A stretch of DNA of 56,013 nt from Phoronis australis (taxonomy: Eukaryota; Phoronida; Phoronidae). Shown here one piece after another: positions 11,307-21,419 of the stretch. Below the pieces are notes generated by a model, which saw only the letters and a program-made list of their open reading frames with translations, did no database searches and was not told where the DNA came from. Position numbers and translations under genes: made by a program. The DNA is taken from assembly GCA_002633005.1 (NCBI GenBank), contig NMRA01000077.1, positions 208,591 to 264,603 of the forward strand. The letters are read 5' to 3'. The stretch's first letter is position 1. The number at the start of each line of letters is the position of its first letter.

Positions 11307-12526
11307 GACCGGCAGCCCAGAACACTTAGCAAAGATGAACGAGGTACCAATATCTGACCAAGGGAGCATTTAGAGTCCACCTCAGTATGTATAGAAATGG
11401 ACGTCTGCCGCTGTCTGCACTCTGGGTGTGACCCTTACAAAGGGCTCAAAAAATGAGCTAGAATAGATATTCGAGGTACCAACCAACACTGATTTAAAAC
11501 AAACAGTAGCACCGCACTGAACACTGAATGACCCATGACAGGCAAATTGCATTCTGGAATGGGTCTGGCAGAAACCAAAAAAGGACACCCCAAAAATGAG
11601 CTACAACATACATTCGAGGTAACACACAAAACCAATTCCATATCATTCAATACATGTCAAAGATCACTAAATTTCCTATGACAGACAAATTACACTCCGG
11701 ATTGTGCCCGGCAGAAACCCCCAAAAATCTCAACCATGGTATGCCATCAAAAAATTGAGCTAGACTAGATTTTCGAGGTACCGGCCAAAACTGATTTTAA
11801 ACGAACAAAAGTACCCCACTGAACAACAAATGATCCATGACAGACAAATTGTACTCTGGAATGGGTCCGACAGAAACCAAAAAGGAGCCCCCAAAAATGA
11901 GCTAGCACATACATTCGAGGTACCACACAAAACCAATTCCATATGACTCACTACATGTCACAGATCACTAAATGCCCTATGACAGACAGCTTACACTCTG
12001 GATTGTGCCCGGCAGAAACCCCCAAAAATCTCAACCACGGTATGCCATCAAAAATTTGAGCTAGACTACATTTTCGAGGTACCGGCCAAAACTGGTTTTA
12101 AACGAACAATAGTACCGCACTGAAAACCAAATGACTCATGACAGACAAATTTTACTCTGGAATGGGTCCGGCAGAAACCAAAAAAGGCCCCCGCCCAAAA
12201 AAAAATGAGCCAGTACATACAGTCGAGGTACCACACAAAACCAATTCCATGAGGTTCAATACATGTCACAGGTCAATAAATGCCCTATGACAGACAAAAT
12301 ACACTCTGGATTGTGCGTGGCTGAAAACCCTCAAAAAGTATATGCTATCGAAACTTTAAGGTACATTAGATACCCGAGGTACCGGCTGAAACTGACTTAA
12401 AACCAATAATCGTGCCGCACCATGTGACCCATGACAGACAACAAATTGTGCTCTGAAAGGCGTCGCCAGAAACTCAATCACACCGTAAAAGGAGCCATGT
12501 CATCATTCGGGTACCACAATAAACAA
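11307..12526 (+). repeat. Left arm array of foldback-like element
   Basis: The conserved core TTCGAGGTACC recurs at about 11472, 11615, 11775, 11916, 12076, 12224 and 12379, i.e. alternating spacings of about 143 and 160 bp (302-bp dimer). Each half-unit also has a box reading ATGACAGACAAATT followed by ACTCTGGA. After the nested element the array ends with a degenerate half-unit at 13876-14040, in which the CCAAGTGTGGGTTGTGCTC block is itself doubled. Confidence 0.9.
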
Positions 12527-13875
12527 CTAGAAAGATTATTGTCACGGCGTGACAATAACGGACTCTGCGCGTGCGTATTACTGGAATTATGGGAAGTTAC
12601 TGACAGCAACCCGTTTACCAATATGAAAAGGAATTCTTTAAAATTGTAGGAGAAATTACATATTAATTTTTTGATGACCTTTCCACTAATTGACCTCTTC
12701 CGGTGCATTATGAGCCCCGATGAGGGAGTAATTGTTAACTCGATTAAAAGTGTGGTTAATGCTAATAATCACAGATGTTTTACTTTAAGCACTTCAGAAT
12801 ACAAGATGAATGAAACTTTCAGAAAAAAATGCACCTAATGAAACCATGGGTGCACCAAATGACCTGAAAATTTAGAATTCAAACTCAATCGCACTTAGTA
12901 AACAGATACGTAATTCTGAAGTCTCTAACTCAAAATATTAGGTTGCACTCAATGACCTTTGACCTATTTTTTCTGATTGGTAAAGCCTATTGCAAAGTAA
13001 AGTAGGGTATTCAATTGGCATGTTGACTTACACCAGTGTGCTAAAATTGAAAAGAGTTCCTTGACAAACCTAAGAGATATAACATTTTGAACGTTGCACG
13101 ACCTTTGCACTAATTGACCTTATCCGGTGCATTTTAAGCGTCTTTAGGCGAATTATTGCAAAACCCATGGAAAATGTGTTTAACGCTGAGAATCACAATT
13201 GTCTAACGGTTGACACATCAGAATGCTTGCTGATTGAAAAGGTCAAATTTTCAGAAGAAAAATGCACCTAATGACTCCATGTTTGCACTAAATGACCTGA
13301 AACTTTGGATTCCGATTTGATTTACCTGTGGCAATCAGACCTGTCAATTTGAAGTGCCTAGCTCAAAATTTTAGTTTGCACCTAATGACCATTGACCTAT
13401 TTCACCTGATTGGATGACCCGATTACTTAGAAAAGTATTTTTTAAATTGTCATGTTGACTTATACCTGTGTGCCGAATTTGAAAAAGATAGCTTTAAAAC
13501 TGAAGGAGGTGTAGCATTTTGAAAATCATATGACCTTTGCACCAAACGACCTCTTCCGGTGCAATATGGAATATCCTTATATAACCAATCAAAATTTATA
13601 TACTGTCAAAAGTCATATGCTGAATTTAAAGACCGTACCTGCACCCAATTTGAAGTTATTAAGCCTCAAAGTTGGTCGGAAGAAGAATAAGAATAAGAAG
13701 AATAAAATTGAAGAAAACCCAGGAACAACAGTACTCTGCGCTTACACGCACAGAGTAATAAAATTGAAGAAAACCCAGGAACAAAAGTATTCTGCGCTTA
13801 CACGCGAAAAGTAATAAGAATAAAGTTGAAGAAAACCCAGGAACAACAGTACTCTGCTCTTTCACGCGCAGAGTA
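12527..13875 (-). mobile_element. Helentron/HINE-like element, copy E, nested in foldback arm
   Basis: The complete minus-strand copy starts with CTAG (reverse complement) at 12527-12530, the hairpin at 12538-12554 and the 12-bp subterminal repeat ACTCTGCGCGTG at 12562-12573. Its 5' end at the right is unusual: the terminal block (AACCCAGGAACAA box plus hairpin) is present three times, with hairpins at about 13733-13756, 13790-13813 and 13850-13874. A perfect DR1 is at 12953-12965 and a degenerate one at 13386-13398. No target duplication is seen, as expected for rolling-circle elements; the foldback repeat resumes on both sides. Confidence 0.85.
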
Positions 13876-14040
13876 ACAATGCCGTGTGATAAATACAGTG
13901 TAGATGTTACGGGTTACCAAATACCCTATGACAGTTAAAACCAAGTGTGGGTTGTGCTCACCAGACCCAGAAATCTCAAAACCAAGTGTGGGTTGTGCTC
14001 GCCAGACCCAGAAATCTCAACTACCGGTAAGTAATTTTGA

Positions 14041-15749
14041 AACTATAAGACATATTAGATGATGAGTTTATACTTTTGCATCTACTGAGCTCTCGCACTG
14101 GTAATTGTCAAATGGATGATGGCGGAGAGTAAGCATTTTGGAAAGTACCTGATAAGAGTAAAACTTTGGGATACCAGGAACTGTCTAAAACCAACCCACT
14201 CAATGAAGTTTAAGAACGCAGATTGTGTAAAATATAAACGCTATCAAAACTGCCAACAGAAAGGATACGTCAGTGACAACATATGGCCCCTAAATTAGCG
14301 CCAGAGGAACCACGAAAATTATATCCAAAGAGCCCTTTCATCCCATTGACTACTAAACAATACGTTGAAAGAAAAGTAACAGACGTGTTTTTAAAAACCT
14401 TCTTTAATCAAAATAAACTACATGAAATAGAGCAACACTTTCAAACAGCATAGTAACAGATAATTAAAATCACTGTATCGACGAGAACATCAAACTATTA
14501 CATGCATATGTTTAATGTCAACAGTAGTTTCCTGTTAGTTTTAATACGTTTCAATATCAGATCGTCACTGCTACTCCAGCTTGATTCGAGCTCGCTTGTT
14601 TCGTCATATCCCATTTCCTCTACCTATTGATCGGCTTGGTTTTCTTGTAAAAGACCAGCACCTTCAAAAAGGACATCAGGAACGGCATTTCACAAAACCA
14701 TTCGGGAGTGTAGTATACATCTTATACCTTTCAACCGTAGGTAAGAGGATCCAAACCGTTTCCCGGATTGGCCGAATCCACTTGACCCCAGAGCAAGGCA
14801 ACATAATGGGCTCGTTTGAGCTTGTTCAATAGTGTCTTTCGGCAAGGAGGAAGCAATGCGCCGTCAATCTTCTTGATGTTGGACATCAGCTTTTCCTGAA
14901 ATAAAAAGTGAGAAATTTTTATTGACGAGGGACCAATTGTCCAAAAGCTGACGAACCAAAACATAAAACCTCACCACCATTTACTGTTTTTTAAGTATGA
15001 CGTGAAACTGGGCCTTTTGGTTTAATGCTCTGAAAACATTTGAAATTATTTTCGTTGCTTTTATGAACTACATTTTATCGATTACAGTTATTTCCTTGTT
15101 TATTTTTCCGGTCATCTCGATTAATTTCAGATTTCTCGCTTCATTGACATCTTTGACTCCTCCCTTCATTAAATAGGAGGCACATGTATTATTCTAACTT
15201 TCTTCCGTCTGGGACATGTACGCTTATTAACTCTAAGAAGAAGCTGATAAGTGTCCCAGATGAGTCTTTCATCAGGATTTCCAGAGGCCTCACTTTCCCT
15301 TTCCTATACAGTGCTGCTGTGACGTCACACCCTGTCACTGAATGCAGGCCAGGCAATGCTGCAGCGAGACCCCTTGTTACCGAAACACGTCGTTGTTTAT
15401 ATATTTATTTAAATAGCATTGGGACTCCACCGCGTGGCTGCGCGCCAAATTGTACCAAAGTGATTTGTATTTTATCACGGAGGACATTATATCGGCCATC
15501 GACAAATGACTCCGCGAAACTAAAACACAATACACTACACTGAATTTCGACCTCATGTAAAAATTTCTTCAAAAACTTACCACTATGCGAGTTAACTGTC
15601 TCAAATCTTGACACCCGTCTGCTTTTCGCTTCTTGTGATCATGAGAGTAAACAAAGGCTTTAGTGAACGAAAGTTTTCTATAATTAGTTTTTGTTTCCTG
15701 CGGTCCCACTTTTTGCAGTTAACTTAATAAATACGCCACTTTTGTCACC
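14041..15749. other. Single-copy interior of the foldback-like element
   Basis: No intact gene. It holds the minus-strand exon remnant at 14731-14899 and a CRE-like GTGACGTCAC at 15319-15328. The plus-strand frame at 15184-15543 has no recognisable domain. Confidence 0.5.
14731..14899 (-). pseudogene. Degenerate transposon-associated exon (LPPC...KRAHYVALLW type)
   Basis: On the minus strand a polypyrimidine tract and AG acceptor precede GAAAAGCTG at 14899. The exon encodes a segment with LLPPCRKTLLNKLKRAHYVA followed by LLWGQVD and a Pro/Gly-rich tail. Short proteins with LPP...KRANYQA..W...P...GW occur in transposon-derived open frames of many invertebrates, and I assign it to that loose class from memory of the pattern. 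The expected Trp after GLDPLTYG is a TGA stop, after which a donor-like AAG|GTATAAG follows. This is probably the only relic of the element's own coding region. Confidence 0.4.
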
Positions 15750-17065
15750 AATTGAGAATATTTGTACCTCAATTTCCTGGTGCAATTTTTAACATCTTGT
15801 TGTCCAGTTGTTTGGGTTTCCCACCTGAGTACTTAAACTAGCAGGGGGAAGCTGCATGGACAATTGTAGCTCCATTTTTAAGGTCCTGTCTGGGTTTCTG
15901 ACCGACTATTTCCAGAGTAAAATTTGTCTTTCACGGGTCATTGGGTGTTCAGTGCAGCACGATTGTTGGTTTTAAATCAGTTTAAGCCGATACCTTGAAA
16001 ATCTAACTGTCTCAAAAATGGCATACCGTGGTTGAGAGTTTTTAGGGTTTCTGCCAGGCACAATCCAGAGTGTATTTTGTCTGCAGGTCATAGCGCACTT
16101 GTGACACGTATTGAATTTCATGTAATTGTTTTTTTTGTGGTACCTCGAATGTATGTGGTAGCTCATTTTTGGGGGGTCCTTTTTTGGTTTCTGCCGGACC
16201 CATTCCATAGTGCAGTTTGTCTGTCATGGGTCATTCATTGTTCAGTGCGGTACTATTGTTCAGTTTTGGCCGGTACCTCGAATATCTAGTCTAGCTCAAA
16301 TTTCTGATGGCATACCATGGTTGAGATTTTTGGGGGTTTCTGCCGGGCACAACCCAGAGTGTATTTTGTCTGTCATAGAGGTTTTAGTGATCTGTAGCAT
16401 ATATTGAGCCACATTGAAGTGGTTTTGTGTGGTACCTCGAATGTATGTGGTAGCTCATTTTTGGGGGGTCCTTTTTTGGTTTCTGCCGGACCCATTCCAG
16501 AGTGCAATTTGTCTGTCATGGGTCATTCGGTGTTCAGTGCGNAGTGCGGTACTATTGTTCGTTTTAAATCAGTTTTGGCCGGTACCTCGAATATCTAGTC
16601 TAGCTCAAATTTCTGATGGCATACCATGGTTGAGATTTTTGGGGGTTTCTGCCGGGCACAACCCAGAGTGTATTTTGTCTGTCATAGGAGTTTTAGTGAT
16701 CTGTAGCATATATTGAGCCACATTGAAGTGGTTTTGTGTGGTACCTCGAATGTATGTGGTAGCTCATTTTTGGGGGGTCCTTTTTTGGTTTCTGCCGGAC
16801 CCATTCCAGAGTGCAATTTGTCTGTCATGGGTCATTCGGTGTTCAGTGCGGTACTATTGTTCGTTTCAAATCAGTTTTGGCCGGTACCTCGAATATCTAG
16901 TCTAGCGCATTTTCTGGGCCCTTTGTAAGGCCCCCAGGGGTCACACCCAGAGTGCAGACAACGGCAGACGTCCATTTCTTTACATACTGAGGTGGACTCT
17001 AAATGCTCCCGTGGTCAGATGTTGGTACCTCGTTCATCTATGCTAAGTGCTCTGGGCTGCCGGTC
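15750..17065 (-). repeat. Right arm array of foldback-like element
   Basis: Inverted counterpart of the left array, with GGTACCTCGAAT-type cores at about 16139, 16274, 16433, 16581, 16739 and 16888 and more degenerate units inward (15764, 15989). The two units on either side of the single N at 16542 are almost identical, so one may be an assembly artefact. Hydrophobic frames of 60-100 codons across 16032-16928 are repeat translations. Confidence 0.88.
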
Positions 17066-17067
17066 TA

Positions 17068-17965
17068 TTGTGGCTAGGCATTGCCGCCCACGATGATTGC
17101 AGGGAATTGGTCAGAATATTAGAGTTCCGTAAAATTATGTTATGCAAGACTATGAAAAGCCAAAGCGGGAAAATTATATGATAGGCTACAAATTTTAAAT
17201 TCAAGAATTAAAAACAGGTCAAAACATTTATTATAATCTACAGGACATACAAAAAGAACTCAAAACCAGAATTTCCCCTTACTGAAGAATCAAAAACAGT
17301 CCAAACCATTATTTTCACCCCGTAAGACTAAAAAACCAGCAGAGGTCAGGACCGAAACTTTAACACGTCAGCATTAAAATTAAACATGCCAGAAACGAAA
17401 ATTTCACACGTCAGGAAAATTTCACTTCATGAGACCACGTGATCATCCACAAGCCCGTGATCCCTTTGTGAACGTTCTCGAAGCGTCCTATCTGTGATCA
17501 GACAGTCATATCTACTTTCTCATAGAAACGCGCGGTTAGTTCGACTCTTAAATTGGGTGACCATTCACTAGAACTGTAAACAGAACGAACTGGAACTATA
17601 ACCAGAATGAACTCTGTGCTTTTTGACATAATTATTGATTTCATCTTACGTCAACACATGTGCAAATAGCATCTAATAGTGGGCACAAACACAATTTAGA
17701 TCGATTGAATTCACATTGTACATTGCGAAATCGAATCTTTTTTAAGTGGGTATGGTAATCTTTTAATTAACTTTCACAACCCCTCTGAAAACAATATAAT
17801 TGTCCAACAAGTGTGGCTCCAGTCAAACTGCGAGTGACATAGCACACAAACCGCTTATCCCAGTAGTATCATTTCAGAAATTTTACATGAAATCCATTTG
17901 AAAATGAGCTGATTTTCAGAAATGTCGTTCTGAAAGCACATAACACAAAACCTCAGTCCACCGAA
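17068..17965. other. Intergenic, no gene recognised
   Basis: No frame with domain signals and no clear repeat structure. Confidence 0.4.
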
Positions 17966-18093
17966 GGTTGCTCGCTGGTTCCCTGCGTGCTTAGCCCAGC
18001 CAGCACGCAGGTATCACGCAGTGGCACGCGCTTCAGCATTGGTCGATGTAACCTCGGCAGTCATTGGTTAGCTTTACAACACCGAGTGAAAAA

Positions 18094-18337
18094 AATGGCG
18101 GACTGTGAACGATTTTTAGCCTTGTTATGCAAGTGGCGTCGCAGCTACTATTTCGTTTCTGCAGTGATGTTTAATAGCCGCGTGAATGAAGCACATACGT
18201 GTAAAATATACACATATCTGGCCGATTTAACCGGTGTGTTATTCATACTGTGTGAATACTGTCGTAAACAAAAGTCATCGACAGTAGATGCATTCCGAAA
18301 AGACGCAATCACAATTTCTAGGCTTCACATTTCCTGA
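18094..18337 (+). CDS. Small open frame in the left-TIR insertion, unknown
   Basis: An 80-codon frame starts at an ATG in an AAAAAAATGGCGG context. It lies about 35-60 bp downstream of two ATTGG (inverted CCAAT) boxes at 18038 and 18063. The product is Cys- and aromatic-rich and includes LADLTGVLFILCEYCRKQK, giving one amphipathic or membrane-like segment. I do not recognise it. It could be a host first exon, a transposon-borne gene or a chance frame. Confidence 0.25.
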
Positions 18338-18900
18338 ACATAAATTTTAAGCAACGATTTGTCTGTACAACAGACCACATTTACACTTCAGTCCATCAGT
18401 CATGCCAGTTTGTTTGCGTAAAGCGCTGCCTGTTGAGAATTCGACTAGCCAATCAGAAACGCCGGTGTAAAAAAATTTACCGAGAAAAATTAAAGGCCAA
18501 GGCAAGTCATTTTTAGCAAAACTAAGGTTCTTTGATTATCCCAGACCTATTTTTCACTTAATTACAGCTTTTCGTAATTTAATTAATTACTTGTTCTCTA
18601 CTCCGGAAGTGACGTTTTGGGAGGCAAGAATTTCGCGCCAATTTGGTTCTGCTTTGAGTTTACTGTGAGAATCTGTACTACTTTTGCTTTCGTGCCGTTT
18701 TTCTAAAATCGTCCTCACCAATTCCCATCGAAGAGTATTCTACGACAATCTAGGTTGTTAGAGAACTCAAATTACGTTGGATTTAGGGATTGTTTAGTTT
18801 GTAGTAACCTGAAAATGGCTGGAGTCGGCAATCCATACCACAGTGACAGTAGTGAGACATTGCTCATAGCAGTGATGACGAGGAATTTTTTCACGGACAG

Positions 18901-19605
18901 TCAGTGGGTGGGTATATGTTTGAGCCCGAGAATAACGAGGCAGAGTACGCACAGGCACAACTTGCCCGAGCGTCCCGCGACACACTCCCATTGGATGGTG
19001 ACCTGACACCCAAGCTGCTTAAATCCTGCCGTTGTGACTCCATCGCCACACAACTGGCACCGTCGAAATAGCTCCAATACTTTAGACAAGTCCACAATAA
19101 ACGTATCAAAGTTTGGCTCGCCGATCTGTTCATTGGATGACGAACTGTCCTCGTCACTGTGTGTCGAACTGGGCTTGCATTCACTCCCACTACTCAACAT
19201 CGCTGCAGGGCTGCTTACAGGCTCTGGGCTAGAGACAACAGCACAGGGCGAATCACTGCTAGCTCCGGAATTGCACGCTCTGGAGGTACGTTCGGAGGCA
19301 CGGGTGGATGAAGCCTTGCCTCCAGTCACTGTAGTGGCCACAGCTCGCGAGGCTTCTCGTTTCAAAAACGCACTTCTCGGGGGTGGCGACGGGGCACTGC
19401 CTGGATTCAACAGCGACGGTATGGCACCGGGCCCTTCTTCAGGCGTTGTTTCGCAGGAACCTTCATCAATTAAGCGTACATATCTCTGTCGTAATCTCAG
19501 GACGGCAGAAAATTCTTGCCACACACTGGGTAACCCTCCACTGCTTTGAACTTTGAGTGGACGGGTAACGCTGCGTTCTTCACAGGAACCAGTCAAATAC
19601 GGCAA
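18901..19605 (-). pseudogene. Transposase-associated protein remnant with CxxC zinc motif
   Basis: A 234-codon minus-strand frame starts at ATG 19605. The first two thirds are low complexity (Ser/Pro/Thr-rich with a run of acidic and Ser residues near residues 145-160). Near the C-terminus it reads DTFIVDLSKVLELFRRCQLC, then G and later IQWEC, which resembles the YIVFE..L..LF..C..C...C..C block seen in THAP/Kolobok-type transposon proteins of invertebrates and fish. The expected continuation (Trp-x-Ser-Gln-Pro) is lost and the frame drifts. It lies inside the TIR element, which supports a transposon origin. The superfamily is inferred, not proven. Confidence 0.45.
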
Positions 19606-20013
19606 AGTGTGTCATCGTTCAGAAAGCGATGCAAAGGTGCTTTCAAAGCGCGCGTGAGATGAAAATGAGTACATCCTGGTATACAGCAACAGTGTGGCAT
19701 GTTGACTGACTCGTGAACAAAAGTAAACGACGAACGAACTTGTCACAACCTAGGTAGAACGATGACTGACTCGACAGCTCACAGTCACACTATATGAAAA
19801 GAAATTGGCGCGAAATTTTTGCCTCCCCAAACGTCACATCCGGAGTAGAGGACGAGTAATTAATTAAAAGCTTAATTAAGTGAACAATAGGTCTAAGATC
19901 ATCAACGCACCTTATTTTTGCTAAACATGAAAAGGGGCTGCCTTCGCCTGTAAGTGATACCTGCGTGCTCGCGGCTACCGCCCCACCCAGCGGCACGCAG
20001 GGAAACAGCGAGC

Positions 20014-20907
20014 CAAGATTGTAGACCTAAATTCACGCCGACAGGAGGCGGGTTCCAAAACGAGGCTCGATACGATAGCTCTGTTGGCTTATCGGCATAT
20101 TTGTATTCAGAGCTGCTCGAACGGCTAGAAAAAATACGGACACTCAACTGTCTGTTTTACAATCCCTAAGGACGTTGAGATTCGGAAGCGTTGGGTCGTT
20201 GCCATACGCCGCGACGAAGGAAAATATGTCCGTGTAAAATTTGTGAATGTTGTCGAAAAGTTAGATCATATTTGTTGCATCTCGAGCATTATAGCAACGA
20301 CCGGAGAATCTTCGGCCAGACAGGCTGTGTTGTCATGACTACGGGTTGAAACATGATGCACTTTTCTTCTTAAAAAGGACAGAGCCCTCAATCCCTCAAT
20401 TTTGGGGGGCCAGGGCACAGGAATAACCAGAATTTCGCCACATGCGCGCGCCCAGCCTAAAATGTAGGGATGTAGGGGTCTCGAAATTTTTTGGTTTGTG
20501 GACCTTATTACTAAAAAACGTTTCACGGGGTTTGTTCAAGGCTTATGCATTGTGCATTCGCGACACTGGTGGCAATTTGAAAGAGCACAAAATGCTACTT
20601 GCGACAGAACCTATGATCGGGAGGTAGATTTTTCCCTCACTCGGCGAAAGAAATCCCCTGCCTCTCAGAAGGCACAGGCACCTTTACCCTCGGATTAACG
20701 AGGCCCTTGAAGAAATATGATAACTATGCTTGCTCTGTCCAGGTAACTGAAATGGAGCTCTAAAACGAAATTATGATTTGGACGAACGAATTAGGTGTTT
20801 TAATTTTAAAATTCAACTTGGTCAAGATTGATATTTGAAATCTAATACATGAAATAGACGTAAGAATTATTAAAACCAAGAAAACAGAACTGATGGTCAA
20901 ATAATTT
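20014..20907. other. Intergenic, no gene recognised
   Basis: Only short frames. A G-run (TTTTGGGGGGCC at 20400) and a CpG-rich patch at 20442-20453 are the only notable compositional features. Confidence 0.4.
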
Positions 20908-20970
20908 TTATTTTCATTCATTACGAGCCTGGTTTTTATTTTCAATCATTGCGAGCCTGGTTTTTATTTT
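20908..20970. repeat. Short imperfect tandem duplication
   Basis: Two adjacent copies of a unit of about 29 bp ending GCCTGGTTTTTATTTT, differing by CATTAC against CATTGC in the middle. Confidence 0.8.
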
Positions 20971-21411
20971 AATAAAAAATATATTTAATAACATCAATTA
21001 TTCTTTCAGATCTATGATAAATCAACTGTTAGTCCCGGTTGTCCCTACCTCACCAGGACCTAGGCTTTTGATGTTAATATTCTTGATCAACAAATTAAAT
21101 CAGATGTGACTTATTGCACATGACAGCAAAATGCGATGAGCCACCACAGCTGAATATATGTTCAACTCGTCAACAGTACGAGCAGATGACCTGGTTTGTG
21201 TAGAAAGCATTTTTATCAACAATTTATAAGAAGAAACGTAACCCTGTACTCGGCATAATACCTAATCCGTAACACTACGACCGCGGCAATTTGGTCATAT
21301 TTACCCTTCCATGTTTCGAACATAGTTTCCGAAAAGAAATATATACCCTTTAGTCAGACAACTCTTTGGTGCATTGACTTGTTATCTAATGTATCTAATG
21401 TATTTTTCTAC
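20971..21411. other. No gene recognised
   Basis: A+T-rich intergenic DNA up to the target duplication of the hAT element. Confidence 0.4.
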
Positions 21412-21419
21412 GTCTCTGT

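Larger units (their letters stand above)
11307..17065. mobile_element. Foldback-like DNA element with long arrayed inverted ends
   Basis: Both outer ends read GACCGGCAGCCCAGA(A/G)CACTTAGC inward and are flanked by TA (11305-11306 and 17066-17067). Each arm, about 1.3 kb net, is a tandem array of about 150-bp repeats arranged as about 302-bp dimers; the arms are inverted relative to each other. The inner 1.7 kb (about 14041-15750) is single copy and contains a dead coding exon. A Helentron-like element (12527-13875) is nested in the left arm. Long inverted ends made of subrepeats are the definition of foldback/TU-type elements known from sea urchin and Drosophila. The superfamily of the mobilising transposase is not evident. 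Confidence 0.75.
17966..20013. mobile_element. Decayed DNA transposon with long TIRs
   Basis: The outer ends share GCTCGCTG.TTCCCTGCGTGC and GCACGCAGGTATCAC (17966-18012 against 19948-20013, inverted). Inner TIR blocks match over about 150 bp (18495-18645 against 19798-19935), including ACTCCGGA(A/T)GTGACGTTT and TTTCGCGCCAATTT. The left TIR contains an extra segment of about 480 bp (18013-18494) that is absent on the right. The interior carries a broken minus-strand frame. No clear target duplication was found. Confidence 0.6.

Noticed and set aside
10957-11325. 122-codon minus-strand frame with a Val-Cys repeat
   Set aside because: The repeat is the translated (AC)n microsatellite; no initiation or splice support.
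16032-16928. Series of similar hydrophobic frames
   Set aside because: They are translations of the 302-bp repeat units of the foldback arm and recur with the repeat, not as genes.
19034-19549. 171-codon plus-strand frame
   Set aside because: Opposite-strand shadow of the Ser-rich transposon frame at 18901-19605. The zinc-motif resemblance is on the minus strand.
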